From assembly GCA_964596345.1 (NCBI GenBank), contig CAZQSZ010000005.1, positions 1 to 64,000 on the forward strand: 64,000 bases of DNA. The letters run 5' to 3'. Numbering within the stretch: the stretch's first letter is position 1; each line of letters opens with the position of its first letter. Position numbers and translations under genes: made by a program. Of this stretch, positions 25,694 through 34,268 are shown one piece after another. Under the pieces are notes generated by a model. That model was given only the letters and a program-made list of their open reading frames with translations, was not told where the DNA came from and made no database searches. Source of the DNA: CADEDV01 sp964596345. Its GTDB lineage: Bacteria > Bacteroidota > Bacteroidia > Chitinophagales > Chitinophagaceae.

Positions 25694-25715
25694 TTCATCT
25701 AGTAAATCAAATAAC

Positions 25716-26723
25716 ATGGTAACAAATGTAAATAGTGCGTTTTCTGAATTTTTGATCAAAACAGTAAGGTTGGATCCAGATAGAACCAAAGTGGCCAGGG
25801 CGAGTAGGGACTGGTTAATTAGTGAAATAAAAAAATTTCCGAATGATGGGAATTTCCCTCCATTTCATCCAGACTTGTACATAGAATACGGATCTTTTTC
25901 TCGTAAAACAAAAATACGCCCCTTGGATGATATTGATATAATGTTTGTCATGCATGCACAAGGGGCAACCTATAATTCATACGGCATTAGCCCCTACGAC
26001 ATATTCAACTCTTTAGATTCAGGATATTTTTCTGGGTTGTGTTCGGATGGAACTAATGAGATTAATTCTATTAAAGTAATTAATCGCTTTAAAGAATATC
26101 TTGCTGCTATTCCTCAATATAAGCATGCAGACATTAAACGTAACCAGGAGGCTGTTACGCTTGAATTGCAATCTTATGAATGGAAATATGATATCGTTCC
26201 ATGCTTTATAACAAATACTGAATGGGATGGCAGAACCTACTATTTAATTCCAGACGGTAATGGCAGATGGAAAAAGACAGATCCACGAATTGATAAAAGA
26301 AATATCTTAGATACAATTTCACTTCATGACGTCTCCATTGTGGATGTAATACGTTTAGCAAAATACTGGAATAGCCGACCCACAATGCCTTTTATGAAAT
26401 CCTATATGCTCGAGTGTATGGTGTTAAATTTCTTTAAATCAGGACAGCATACGAAATGGGTTGATATTGAATTTAATAATCTAATGGAGTATATTTCAAA
26501 TGCAATATTATACCCAGTTGAGGATCCGAAGGGAATTCAGGGTGATTTAAATAGTCTAACAAATGAGCAAAGGAACAAAATATCCCAACGCTCAACCGAT
26601 GATTATAATAAAGGGATTTCCGCAAGAGCTTTGGAACAAGAGTCTAAAATGGAAGAGGCTATTGGGAAATGGGCAGAAGTTTTCGGATCTGAATTTCCTG
26701 AGTTTTCACTTAAATCGGCGTAA
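25716..26723 (+). CDS. CD-NTase-type nucleotidyltransferase 2
   Basis: A 335-residue second nucleotidyltransferase; the ATG at 25716 was chosen because an earlier in-frame start (25623) overlaps the upstream gene. Catalytic residues are G59-S60 (EYGSFSRKTKI), D72 and D74 (PLDDIDIMF), and D159 (WKYDIVPCF). VDVIRLAKYWNSRP begins the C-terminal helical domain. It is only distantly similar to NTase 1, so this is not a recent duplication. Two apparently intact NTases in one operon is unusual. The S-4TM gene starts 1 bp after its stop. Confidence 0.83.
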   Translation: MVTNVNSAFSEFLIKTVRLDPDRTKVARASRDWLISEIKKFPNDGNFPPFHPDLYIEYGSFSRKTKIRPLDDIDIMFVMHAQGATYNSYGISPYDIFNSLDSGYFSGLCSDGTNEINSIKVINRFKEYLAAIPQYKHADIKRNQEAVTLELQSYEWKYDIVPCFITNTEWDGRTYYLIPDGNGRWKKTDPRIDKRNILDTISLHDVSIVDVIRLAKYWNSRPTMPFMKSYMLECMVLNFFKSGQHTKWVDIEFNNLMEYISNAILYPVEDPKGIQGDLNSLTNEQRNKISQRSTDDYNKGISARALEQESKMEEAIGKWAEVFGSEFPEFSLKSA

Positions 26724-26724
26724 C

Positions 26725-27591
26725 ATGAATAATATAATTTTAAATCAGAATAAGTCAGAAAACCTTTTAAAATTAGCAGCTCAGCGACAACTTTATTCGG
26801 AGGCAAAAAAGTTCTTCATATTTCAGATACTCATAACTGTACCGGTAACTATCATTTTGTCATTTTTGAAAATAATCCCAATTCAATCCTTAGGATTTGA
26901 TATTGTTCCTATAACTGCATTTTTCGGAGCTGTAATTACTATAGCTGATCTCCTTATTGGGCAATTCCTTGTTTCAAACTACCGGCGCAAGGCGGCTTTA
27001 ATTCAAGAAGATTTTGATTGCGATGTATATGAAATGAACTGGGATCGAATCTCTGTAGGCAACAGGATAGGCAAGGAGGTTATTAATGAATTTGGAAATA
27101 AATATGTAAAAGTACAAGGTTCCCCCTTAACAAATTGGTACCCGATAGAGATTGCAGATTATTCAAAAGAGAGGGCAATATTCATTTGTCAAAAAACAAA
27201 TTTGCATTATGACCGCACCTTGAGAAATCGCTATATAACAGCAGTAATTATTGCATCTGTAATTACATTATTTATTATCACTTTTAGTTCAATCGTAAGT
27301 AATCCATCATTTGATAATTTTATGGTGCAAATATTTGCTCCCTTTTTGCCTATTCTTATATTGACATTAAAAATTACAATTGAACATTTTAAATCAATTA
27401 AAACGGCTGACGACCTTCAGGCACTAGTATCTAGTTTGAGTAGCACTCAAGAAAATCCTAATCTTAGTGATTTGAGATTATTACAGAATAAAATATTTCA
27501 GAATAGAAAAGAGAGTCCGCTCGTACCTGATTTCATATATAATAAATTAAGGCAGAAGCTAGAAGATCAAATGCACATAAATGCAAAATGA
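26725..27591 (+). CDS. S-4TM family pore-forming effector
   Basis: A 288-residue four-helix membrane protein of the SMODS-associated 4TM family. N-terminal LLKLAAQRQLYSEAKKFF is typical. Membrane helices lie at about 30-50, 60-85, 175-198 and 205-222. Between the pairs are the family boxes DVYEMNWDRISVGNR and FICQKTNLHYDRTLRNRY. In CBASS such proteins open the inner membrane when they bind the nucleotide signal, killing the infected cell. The start (26725) follows the NTase 2 stop directly, and its own stop overlaps the next start by 4 bp (ATGA). Confidence 0.88.
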   Translation: MNNIILNQNKSENLLKLAAQRQLYSEAKKFFIFQILITVPVTIILSFLKIIPIQSLGFDIVPITAFFGAVITIADLLIGQFLVSNYRRKAALIQEDFDCDVYEMNWDRISVGNRIGKEVINEFGNKYVKVQGSPLTNWYPIEIADYSKERAIFICQKTNLHYDRTLRNRYITAVIIASVITLFIITFSSIVSNPSFDNFMVQIFAPFLPILILTLKITIEHFKSIKTADDLQALVSSLSSTQENPNLSDLRLLQNKIFQNRKESPLVPDFIYNKLRQKLEDQMHINAK

Positions 27592-29462
27592 TAATGAAAT
27601 CGAGAGATATTGATATCACAAATTTCGAATCAATACAAGAATTATATGATTTCTTAGATGTACATGCATTGGAGTTAGAAAGAAAACAAGATATTGCAGA
27701 TGTCATAATTAGATTCAAAGAGCAAACTCTCAGCAGAAAAGAAAAGCAAATTGCTCAATGGGATTTGGAGTGTTTTCTTTTTAATTTCATGGAAAATACA
27801 TTGTTTTCCTTTTCTACATCTAATGGGAAAAATCCAGGTGAGAAGTATGAGTTTCCATGTCTCGATAAATGGCAAGAAAAGGCTTTTGAGCATGTCATCT
27901 TGAGGGCACAAACTGTCAAAAATCCATTACTGAAAGCAATTTATAATCACTTATTATGGAAGGCTCCTGTAGGAATAAAACACAAGAAATATGCTGCAAT
28001 TGCTTTGGATGGTTATATCAATATAATAAATCAGTACATAGCTTTATTCCAAAAGGGTCAAGAGCAGGAAAATGTTTTTGAACTAACCCGAAAATTTGGG
28101 AATTTGGTTTCACTAGCTTCCGAAGCTAAGTTGCAAATTGGGGAAACAAATATTTTGACCTATACCTTGCTTTTTAGCACCCCTTCCCTTAAATACTATC
28201 ATAAGGATTCAATTTTGGAGACTATGTTGAAATTTCCAATTGTATTCAAAAAGGAGGCATTCGTTAATACTTTAGAAATATATGAGAATGCATTTAATAC
28301 TGTCTTAAACTCTACTGATTATTTTACTCTGGCTAATATCACTTTGAAGAATGCAATCCGAATAGCTGTAAAAGTTGGGGAGAGTACGAAGAAATGGCAT
28401 GACCTGATAGGAGAATGTTACGTTAAATTGGCTGTTAAGGAAACGGAAGTCGAAAGAGCTTGGATAAAGCAATCTTTCTATACACAAGCAATACTTGCAT
28501 TTCGTGAATCGGGTAATACAGACAGGAGAAAAGAAATAGAGATTCTTTATGATGAAGGTAGGGAAAGAGTTAAGCTTGATAATATTAGGATAGATTATGA
28601 TCCTAAAACTGTGACAGAGTTGAAGAAATGGCAAAGGGAAATCGAGAATGTTACATCAGCAGTTTTGGGGAATTCTTCGGACCAGGTTTATCACCATCTC
28701 GCAGAAGCAAGATATTTGCCCTCAAAAGAAGTTTTGCAAAAAAATTCTTCTAAAAAGGAGCCATGGCTCGAAGGGATAGCTACAATCAAATTTGATATAA
28801 ATAAGAACATTCGAAGCTTGAAATGTGATACAAATGAAGATGAATTTTGGAGTGCATACCAGTTTCAACTAAAGCACACAATTCTGCCTTATCTTCATTT
28901 TCTTTTAATACCTGGTATTAAATCTGGAAAATTGACTTACACTAATATGATTGAATATCTGGTAAACTATTCATGGCTTGGACAAACTTTCACAAAATTT
29001 GATTTAAGTGGAGAACCCGTTAAGTATAACTGGGTGAGTATTATAGCTCCCTCTTTGATAGAGTATTTTGTACAGATGCAAGCCGCTTTGCTTGATAAAA
29101 CATATATACCTAATTATATACTTTGTATTGACAGCCTGACCATGAAAATGGAAGGGATATTTAGAGATTTTGCCCAAAAGTTAAATGCTGGATCGAGTAA
29201 AGGTTCTCAATCAGGAATTCAAATAAGGTATATTCATGAATTGCTACAGGATAAGAAAATTCAAGAACACTTTTCGGACGATGATAGACTATTTTTTAAT
29301 TTTTTATTTGTAAATAAGGAGGGGATAGATATTCGTAATAATATTGCTCACTGTTTTTATGATTATAGTGATTATAATTTCGATCAGATGCATCTTTTGA
29401 TAGCAGCAATATTGAGGATCGGGAAGTACAAATTTGTACCAGTTGCAAAAAAGGTTAAGTAG
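27588..29462 (+). CDS. DUF4209/HEPN-like protein, possible second effector
   Basis: A 624-residue, mostly helical protein. The C-terminal part matches DUF4209: FVNKEGIDIRNNIAHCFYDY, with a HEPN-type RxxxxH motif at R583 to H588, typical of metal-independent ribonucleases. The long N-terminal part is repeat-like helical and may sense a ligand or scaffold. Its start overlaps the S-4TM stop (ATGA), so translation is coupled and it belongs to the defence operon. The ribonuclease role is inferred from the motif. Confidence 0.7.
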   Translation: MIMKSRDIDITNFESIQELYDFLDVHALELERKQDIADVIIRFKEQTLSRKEKQIAQWDLECFLFNFMENTLFSFSTSNGKNPGEKYEFPCLDKWQEKAFEHVILRAQTVKNPLLKAIYNHLLWKAPVGIKHKKYAAIALDGYINIINQYIALFQKGQEQENVFELTRKFGNLVSLASEAKLQIGETNILTYTLLFSTPSLKYYHKDSILETMLKFPIVFKKEAFVNTLEIYENAFNTVLNSTDYFTLANITLKNAIRIAVKVGESTKKWHDLIGECYVKLAVKETEVERAWIKQSFYTQAILAFRESGNTDRRKEIEILYDEGRERVKLDNIRIDYDPKTVTELKKWQREIENVTSAVLGNSSDQVYHHLAEARYLPSKEVLQKNSSKKEPWLEGIATIKFDINKNIRSLKCDTNEDEFWSAYQFQLKHTILPYLHFLLIPGIKSGKLTYTNMIEYLVNYSWLGQTFTKFDLSGEPVKYNWVSIIAPSLIEYFVQMQAALLDKTYIPNYILCIDSLTMKMEGIFRDFAQKLNAGSSKGSQSGIQIRYIHELLQDKKIQEHFSDDDRLFFNFLFVNKEGIDIRNNIAHCFYDYSDYNFDQMHLLIAAILRIGKYKFVPVAKKVK

Positions 29463-29529
29463 AGATTAGTGCTACTTTCTTAAACTTTTCAATATAAGGA
29501 CCATTTATTTAAATACACTACTAATGCAA

Positions 29530-29569
29530 AAAGCTCAAGCCTGAAATTGATATTTCAGGCTTGAGCTTT
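29530..29569. terminator. Bidirectional terminator between defence operon and ardC
   Basis: A perfect 18-bp stem (AAAGCTCAAGCCTGAAAT and complement) with loop TGAT between convergent genes. A-rich and T-rich sides allow termination on both strands. Confidence 0.85.
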
Positions 29570-29586
29570 AGTAACTCACTTCTATT

Positions 29587-30495
29587 TCAGAATTTGCCAT
29601 TCACTTTTTTTGAGTCTTCTAGTGGTTCTCGAAGAGTGAGAATAAAATCAACCGCCCTCTGAGCCTGCCCACTAGCCATAACAATGAATCGCTTGTCATT
29701 CCTCAATTTCCCCAGCCAGCCTTGAATATAGGCAGCACTGTTTTGTAAGCTCTCATTTTGTATGCCTGTGTGAGAGGAAAGGTAGGCAGAACCTAACTCA
29801 GCTATCAGTTCTTCAAGACTGTACATATCTGACCCAAACTCAGCCATTTCGGTGATTGATTTCCTGTTCAAACGTTTTTCTGAGCCGGTACTATGTACCA
29901 GCTCATGAAAAAGCGTCGCATAGTAGAGTTCAGAGCTTTTGAAAGAGTTCGGCTTCGGCATGTTGATACAATCCTCGACTTGATCATAATATGCCTGTTG
30001 TTCCTCATGCTTTATGGGAGGACACTGTGGCATACTATGAATGACCGATTCGCATTCAATAATCGGGTCATGCTCTTTTTGAAATAGAGGCTCGACTAAA
30101 CCCTCGGGAAGATCATGACACTGTGCAATGTTGAACACTTTGTAATACCGAAGAATTGGAGGGTTTTTCTTTTCATCCTCTTTTTGTTCAGTTTCGTTGT
30201 TCTTCGGTTTCTTCCAGTAAATGACAACGTGACCATGTTCACCCTGCTTTACAGACCCACCGATCTTTTTCAACTGGTCCCAAGTCAGAAATAGGTTCCG
30301 TTCATACTCTAGGGAGAGGAGTAGCCAAAGGTTAACCCCTCTGTATGGCCTTTTGCTAATCAGGTTCATGGGAATACCAGCATCAGCCCAAGGCTTTTGC
30401 CAGGGGGCAGTGCCTTTTTCTAAAAGAGCAATGATCCGGTCAGAGACGATTTGATACACATCCAGCTTTGTGGATGGAGAAGTGTTTGAATTCAT
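29587..30495 (-). CDS. ArdC-like antirestriction protein with zincin domain
   Basis: A 302-residue protein. The N-terminal ArdC ssDNA-binding domain is clear (VYQIVSDRIIALLEKGTAPW, then RPYRGVNLWLLL). The C-terminal zincin-like metallopeptidase domain has FHELVHSTG and the downstream acidic helix SLEELIAELGSAYLS. ArdC proteins protect incoming single-stranded DNA from restriction during transfer of plasmids and integrative elements. It is preceded 36 nt upstream by the shared two-block promoter-like motif. Confidence 0.92.
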   Translation of the reverse strand: MNSNTSPSTKLDVYQIVSDRIIALLEKGTAPWQKPWADAGIPMNLISKRPYRGVNLWLLLSLEYERNLFLTWDQLKKIGGSVKQGEHGHVVIYWKKPKNNETEQKEDEKKNPPILRYYKVFNIAQCHDLPEGLVEPLFQKEHDPIIECESVIHSMPQCPPIKHEEQQAYYDQVEDCINMPKPNSFKSSELYYATLFHELVHSTGSEKRLNRKSITEMAEFGSDMYSLEELIAELGSAYLSSHTGIQNESLQNSAAYIQGWLGKLRNDKRFIVMASGQAQRAVDFILTLREPLEDSKKVNGKF

Positions 30496-30531
30496 AATTC
30501 AGTATTTAATTGTTAAAGAATAATTTCTTTC

Positions 30532-30574
30532 ATCATAAGCGCAATACTGAAATGTTATAAGAGAGGGAGATTTG
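30532..30574 (-). promoter_or_regulatory. Two-block promoter-like motif upstream of ardC
   Basis: Minus strand: CAAATCTCCCTCTCTTAT (30574 to 30557), 17 nt, then CTTATGAT (30539 to 30532). Same layout as copies at 31811-31853, 32420-32462, 34808-34850 and 36811-36853; this copy has the weakest second box of the five. Confidence 0.6.
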
Positions 30575-30621
30575 CTAATTAGACAACTAAAACAGAGGCA
30601 GGATACTATCCTGCTTCTGAC

Positions 30622-31095
30622 TTATTTCTCCTGATGGTGTAACGTTGCCATCGCCACAGCTTCAAAGAGTTTGATGTAATATTTGTTTTTGTTTCTCAAT
30701 TCTTTTTGATAACAGTGACGTAGTTCTGGAAACATTTGTACCAAAGAGTACATCATTGCTTTTTTAGTTTTCTTTTGTCCATTTTGACAAAATGAATAGA
30801 GTGCTTCCGCTGGTTCCGAGATAACAGGTATGCCTTTGGCCTTACAGTATTCCTGGATGAGGTGAATGAGTGTTTTAAACGCTGGTGTTTGGTGATGTTC
30901 ATGCGGGATTGACAAAACAATCTTTTTAATAGAGTATTGCCGCACACACGGCTCCAAGCTGGTGACTATCATGTTTGCTTTCGACGGCGACCAGGACGAT
31001 TTATGTAGGTGTACCCTGTACTCTACTAATCTCCCCTGATTGATAATTGCTAGCCCAAGGAGCCGTGTGTTCGTACTAATGCCCAGAGTCGCCAT
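30622..31095 (-). CDS. RuvC/RNase H-fold protein with altered active site
   Basis: A 157-residue protein; the ATG at 31095 (MATLGIS) was chosen because the reading upstream is the frame-shadow of a separate small gene. The first strand LGISTNTRLLGLAII matches the RuvC opening GIDPGTxxxG, but the catalytic aspartate is serine. The middle strand KIVLSIPHEHHQTPA and the final helix FEAVAMATLHH follow the RuvC pattern, with glutamate in place of the terminal aspartate. It may bind branched DNA without cutting. Its start overlaps the 79-residue gene upstream by 20 bp. Confidence 0.6.
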   Translation of the reverse strand: MATLGISTNTRLLGLAIINQGRLVEYRVHLHKSSWSPSKANMIVTSLEPCVRQYSIKKIVLSIPHEHHQTPAFKTLIHLIQEYCKAKGIPVISEPAEALYSFCQNGQKKTKKAMMYSLVQMFPELRHCYQKELRNKNKYYIKLFEAVAMATLHHQEK

Positions 31096-31315
31096 TTCGG
31101 CTATTCTGGTTGATAAGGAAGGTGTACAATGCTGCCCTGCTACGCTTGATCTTGCTGTCAGGGAGCGACATGACTTTATTGAGAATTCTTCTAAGAAACT
31201 CTTCTTTATACTTCCGGGCATATTGCAAGTGAAGCGTAATTGAATCTTTGTCACTGAGCGTATTGGCTATTTCATGAGCCAATTTTATTTCATGAGAGTC
31301 ATAATCTTGATACAT
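31076..31315 (-). CDS. Small conserved-looking protein upstream of the RuvC-like gene
   Basis: A 79-residue, highly charged helical protein (LAHEIANTLSDKDSITLHLQ, then KYKEEFLRRILNKVMSLPDS). No family recognised. It overlaps the RuvC-like gene by 20 bp, so the two are probably translated together. Small basic proteins of this kind accompany DNA-processing genes on Bacteroidota elements; its function is not known. Confidence 0.65.
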   Translation of the reverse strand: MYQDYDSHEIKLAHEIANTLSDKDSITLHLQYARKYKEEFLRRILNKVMSLPDSKIKRSRAALYTFLINQNSRNGDSGH

Positions 31316-31456
31316 GCTAAATTTTAATTAGTGATAAATCCCTTTTTATTGAATCGGTATAGGAACGATACGTTCTTTTTATCATTCGTATTCGTTCGTT
31401 TTATATAAGAAAATTTCAAAGAAATGATACCGAAACTAAAAAGGGGAGGGAAAACA

Positions 31457-31478
31457 AAAGGACATTTTAATGTCCTTT
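31457..31478 (-). terminator. Terminator after the XRE gene
   Basis: A perfect 9-bp stem AAAGGACAT-TTTA-ATGTCCTTT, with T-rich sequence on the minus strand, downstream of the gene ending at 31517. Confidence 0.65.
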
Positions 31479-31516
31479 ATAACGATGCCTTAAGTGAACA
31501 TCATGTTGTTAGGTAC

Positions 31517-31804
31517 TCATAGATAAAAGGATTGATTAGTATTAAAGGGCTCAGTGTTCTGAGCCAACAAGCTATAGTCTTTTTCTGTTTGGTTCCAAAG
31601 ATCATCAAAGAGTTCCTGTGGCTGTGTTCGATATATCCTGGAAAGACGTAAAACTTGTATTAATCCTGGAAGAACAACACCATGTTCCCATTTTGAGAGA
31701 CTGCTGGTATCTGAAAGACCAAGCAGACGGGCCACCTTCTTTTGAGAATACCCAGTTGATTTCCTAAAGAGCTTTAGCTTATTTGGAGTTCGACGAATTT
31801 CCAT
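31517..31804 (-). CDS. XRE family HTH regulator
   Basis: A 95-residue regulator with one XRE helix-turn-helix at residues 7-65 (KLKLFRKSTGYSQKKVARLL then SDTSSLSKWEHGVVLPGLI), and a short acidic tail. The shared two-block motif lies so close upstream (second box 6 nt before the ATG) that the mRNA may be leaderless. One of three small XRE proteins in E2 (also 34550 and 39268), and a candidate controller of the motif-bearing genes. Confidence 0.88.
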   Translation of the reverse strand: MEIRRTPNKLKLFRKSTGYSQKKVARLLGLSDTSSLSKWEHGVVLPGLIQVLRLSRIYRTQPQELFDDLWNQTEKDYSLLAQNTEPFNTNQSFYL

Positions 31805-31810
31805 GCTTTG

Positions 31811-31853
31811 AGTGTATGAGAAGAATTCATAAGTGATAAGGGAGGGGAATTTG
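31811..31853 (-). promoter_or_regulatory. Two-block promoter-like motif upstream of the first XRE gene
   Basis: Minus strand: CAAATTCCCCTCCCTTAT (31853 to 31836), 17 nt, then CATACACT (31818 to 31811), only 6 nt before the ATG. Confidence 0.7.
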
Positions 31854-31898
31854 AGAACTAGTCAATTTCTGGGGATAACTGCTAATTTCCGATAAATA

Positions 31899-31921
31899 AA
31901 AAAGGAGCTATAGTGCTCCTT
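31899..31921 (-). terminator. Terminator overlapping the radC-like stop
   Basis: Minus strand AAGGAGC-loop-GCTCCTT followed by a T run. The stop codon of the JAB-domain gene (31908) is inside the structure. Confidence 0.75.
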
Positions 31922-32375
31922 CGTCAGCAAATGAATAAAATCCTTCAGCTGAGATAATCATGTGATCATCAATTTGTACTTCTAGTAATCTGGCTGCCTG
32001 TTTGATTTTGTAAGTGAGAGCAAAATCGTTTTTACTAGGCATAAGATGTCCAGCAGGATGGTTATGTGCCATGATGATCCGGCCGGCATTTGCCTTTAGT
32101 GCCAGAGCAAATACTAGCTTTGGGTCAACAACAGTACAGCTACCTGATCCTGTTGTTAATGTGCAAATACCTAGAACCCGGCCAGCCCTGTTTAATAACA
32201 TGACTTTAAACTGTTCAACGAATTGCAATTTTGATTTATCCCATGAATTGAGGAGAATTTCATATACCTCATAAGAAGTCGTCACTTTTGGCAGATCAGA
32301 TATTTTCCTCTTAGGGATATAGGATAATTCAATTTCTGAAATTACTGTTTCTTCGGAAGGTGATTTATTACCCAT
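31908..32375 (-). CDS. RadC-like JAB domain protein
   Basis: A 155-residue RadC/JAMM protein; the ATG at 32375 was chosen because it lies downstream of the promoter-like motif, while an earlier start (32474) would include it. The metal site is AHNHPAGHLMPSKND, the H-x-H...D of JAMM folds, preceded by GICTLTTGSGSCTVVDPKLV as usual in RadC. The family is common on plasmids and integrative elements and is thought to act in DNA repair or recombination; its biochemical role is not settled. Confidence 0.92.
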   Translation of the reverse strand: MGNKSPSEETVISEIELSYIPKRKISDLPKVTTSYEVYEILLNSWDKSKLQFVEQFKVMLLNRAGRVLGICTLTTGSGSCTVVDPKLVFALALKANAGRIIMAHNHPAGHLMPSKNDFALTYKIKQAARLLEVQIDDHMIISAEGFYSFADEGAL

Positions 32376-32419
32376 ACTTAAGTGTTTTAATTTGTGATAA
32401 AAGAACAAGTATCGGGTTA

Positions 32420-32462
32420 AGTGTATTGGTATTTGGTGGGAGAAATAAGAGGGGGATATTTG
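32420..32462 (-). promoter_or_regulatory. Two-block promoter-like motif upstream of radC-like gene
   Basis: Minus strand: CAAATATCCCCCTCTTAT (32462 to 32445), 17 nt, then AATACACT (32427 to 32420), 44 nt before the ATG. Confidence 0.7.
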
Positions 32463-32620
32463 ATTGGATAGCATTATGAAAAATATATTAATCTATAAAA
32501 TTTACTTTCCCTAAGTAATTATATAGGGTAAGTTATTTTATTTTACTCTTGGATAAATAACCAAAAATGAGGTAATTTTATTATGCGATAGTGAATCAAA
32601 CCTATTAGCATCTTCATTTT

Positions 32621-32782
32621 ATGAAAAACTCTATCTCTCTTAATTCTCCGCTTGGGCCATTTAGAATAGAAGGTAAGCATATGGTTTTGGCTGCCTGTAT
32701 TGGATTGTTTCTCGGGGCAGTGGCTTTATATAGTTTTCAGTCTCGTACTGGTTATTTACTTCCACAGTCTAGGAAGGACTAA
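32621..32782 (+). CDS. Small membrane protein
   Basis: A 53-residue open frame from ATG 32621 to TAA 32780. It has one clear membrane helix (MVLAACIGLFLGAVALYSF) between short charged ends (NSPLGPFRIEGKH and RKD). Located 45 bp upstream of the NYN gene on the same strand. Role unknown; supported only by its membrane-helix pattern and its fit into an otherwise empty gap. Confidence 0.5.
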   Translation: MKNSISLNSPLGPFRIEGKHMVLAACIGLFLGAVALYSFQSRTGYLLPQSRKD

Positions 32783-32827
32783 TTATTATTTCTGCTTTCA
32801 TACTCTCTGGCCCAGTGGTACAATGGG

Positions 32828-33304
32828 TTGGTGAATAATTATGCTTTTATTGATGCACAGAATCTTTATCGAGGTATAAAGTCTCTTGGATGGAAATTAG
32901 ACTGGGCGAAATTTCGAATTTATCTAAAGGACAAGTATCGAGTTGATACTGCAATGGTATTTATAGGATATATTCCTTCCCAGCAGACACTTTATGCTAA
33001 ACTCCAGAGAGCAGGATTCATTCTTATGTTTAAACCGGTAATTTATGATACTGTAGGAAATGCCAAAGGAAACTGTGACGCTGATCTAGTCCTTCATACT
33101 CTTTTGGAGAAAGATAACTTTGATAAAGCGGTTATTGTAACTAGTGATGGAGATTTTTACTCATTGGTAAAATATCTTTATGATTCTGGAAAGCTCGCTA
33201 TGGTCTTAAGCCCCTATATTAAAACTTGCTCAAAACTCCTTAAAAGGGAAGCAAAGGAGAAGATAAACTATATGGATAATCTGGAAGCTAAGGTTGGGGA
33301 GTAA
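32828..33304 (+). CDS. NYN domain (LabA/DUF88-like) putative nuclease
   Basis: A 158-residue NYN (PIN-like) protein. Acidic active-site residues appear in YAFIDAQNLYRGI, GNCDADLVLHTL and VIVTSDGDFYSLV, the three conserved clusters of the family. Metal-dependent RNA cleavage is expected. The start is TTG 32828 or GTG 32831; no ATG is available. It is followed by an intrinsic terminator at 33309-33346. Confidence 0.85.
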   Translation: MVNNYAFIDAQNLYRGIKSLGWKLDWAKFRIYLKDKYRVDTAMVFIGYIPSQQTLYAKLQRAGFILMFKPVIYDTVGNAKGNCDADLVLHTLLEKDNFDKAVIVTSDGDFYSLVKYLYDSGKLAMVLSPYIKTCSKLLKREAKEKINYMDNLEAKVGE

Positions 33305-33308
33305 TGAA

Positions 33309-33346
33309 AAGGCACCGCATAAGGACAAAACCTTATGAAGTGCCTT
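33309..33346 (+). terminator. Terminator after the NYN gene
   Basis: Two-part stem AAGGCAC..ATAAGG / CCTTAT..GTGCCTT starting 4 bp after the stop. Confidence 0.7.
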
Positions 33347-33546
33347 CTCTTGTGTATAGAGATATACTAGTTTATTTCTAAGTAAATGTCAAGTATTTCA
33401 TTATTCAATTTAAGAGGTGGTTTTAGGTGCTAAATAAGTAAGCAGGTTTTCTAAGTCTAAAGTGGTTGTAGTCTATTTATAGGAAATGCCTTTCGTGTTT
33501 TATTTCTCTTCAAGTGCCGTGAATGTTGTAAGGGGGTAGTCAAAAT

Positions 33547-33570
33547 AAAAACCCTCTGGAGAGGGTTTTT
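33547..33570. terminator. Terminator, convergent side
   Basis: AAAAACCCTC-TGGA-GAGGGTTTTT, a perfect stem with A/T tails, 8 bp beyond the stop of the minus-strand gene at 33578. The 33347-33546 stretch holds nothing else clear. Confidence 0.75.
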
Positions 33571-33577
33571 AGCTGAA

Positions 33578-34132
33578 TCATAGAAATGACTTTTTATGCT
33601 TTCTTCTCCGTCGCCATCTGCGCACTATCCTTAGACGGAGATTTGCTTGTTTCCAAAGTAGTCCAAAGAAATATAATAGTATTCCTTTGATTGTTAGCTT
33701 TGCCAGGTCTGTTGGAGCATCCTTCTTTAGCTTACTCCAAAAAGGCTCAGCTTTTTCGATAAGAGTTTTTGAATCTGGTAAGTAAATAGTATCTATCCTT
33801 ACCTCATTCACAGAATCAGCTTTGGCATTTTCTTGCCCACAGTTTGTAAAGATGGTAGTACGCTTTTTGAACGTATCTATGACCTGCTTTACTGTCTTAC
33901 TCACATAGTCTTTTGTGTTCTTAATTCTTTGGGCAGAAATTTTTATCGTCCCAAAGAGTAGTAACACCAATAATAATAAGAACTTATTTGTACCAAGATT
34001 AACTCCCTTCACTTTCTCCTTGGTATAAGAAAATGAAGGGTTTCGATTACGGTGGGCTTGCATCTCCAAATGGAGACCATTTTCCCAAAAGCATGCTTGA
34101 CCCATACTTTTTTGTTTTGATAAAGAGTTCAA
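33578..34132 (-). CDS. Hypothetical protein with signal or anchor helix
   Basis: A protein of up to 184 residues; the true start is uncertain, as a clean signal (NKFLLLLVLLLFGTIKISAQ) begins only near residue 48. After the helix come a lysine-rich stretch (DYVSKTVKQVIDTFKKRT) and a second hydrophobic segment (LTIKGILLYFFGLLW). It ends in a strongly basic tail (RIVRRWRRRRKHKKSFL). No family recognised. The basic end could bind DNA or membrane. Confidence 0.55.
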   Translation of the reverse strand: MNSLSKQKSMGQACFWENGLHLEMQAHRNRNPSFSYTKEKVKGVNLGTNKFLLLLVLLLFGTIKISAQRIKNTKDYVSKTVKQVIDTFKKRTTIFTNCGQENAKADSVNEVRIDTIYLPDSKTLIEKAEPFWSKLKKDAPTDLAKLTIKGILLYFFGLLWKQANLRLRIVRRWRRRRKHKKSFL

Positions 34133-34161
34133 TCATTTTATTAGATTTATTTTACTGATCA

Positions 34162-34198
34162 ATTTAACGTAAATTCTCTGTACGTTATTTAACGTAAA
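34162..34198. promoter_or_regulatory. Direct repeats ATTTAACGTAAA
   Basis: Two identical 12-mers (34162-34173 and 34187-34198), start-to-start 25 bp, each quasi-palindromic around ACGT, with a TACGTT between them. They lie 30 bp upstream of the gene ending at 33578 and may be an operator. Confidence 0.45.
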
Positions 34199-34268
34199 CC
34201 TACGAAACTGTATTAGTATTTCCAACCACTTAGGAAAAAAGATTGCAACCTAGATTCAAGTAATAAAG

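Noticed and set aside
25623..25715. Earlier start for NTase 2 overlapping NTase 1.
   Set aside because: The added residues are the frame-shadow of NTase 1; MVTNVNSAFS starts a normal family N-terminus.
24464..29462. Assigning the operon to a Panoptes-type system.
   Set aside because: The small first protein has no GGDD-like polymerase motif, and two CD-NTase-type enzymes are present instead, so a CBASS-like label fits better.
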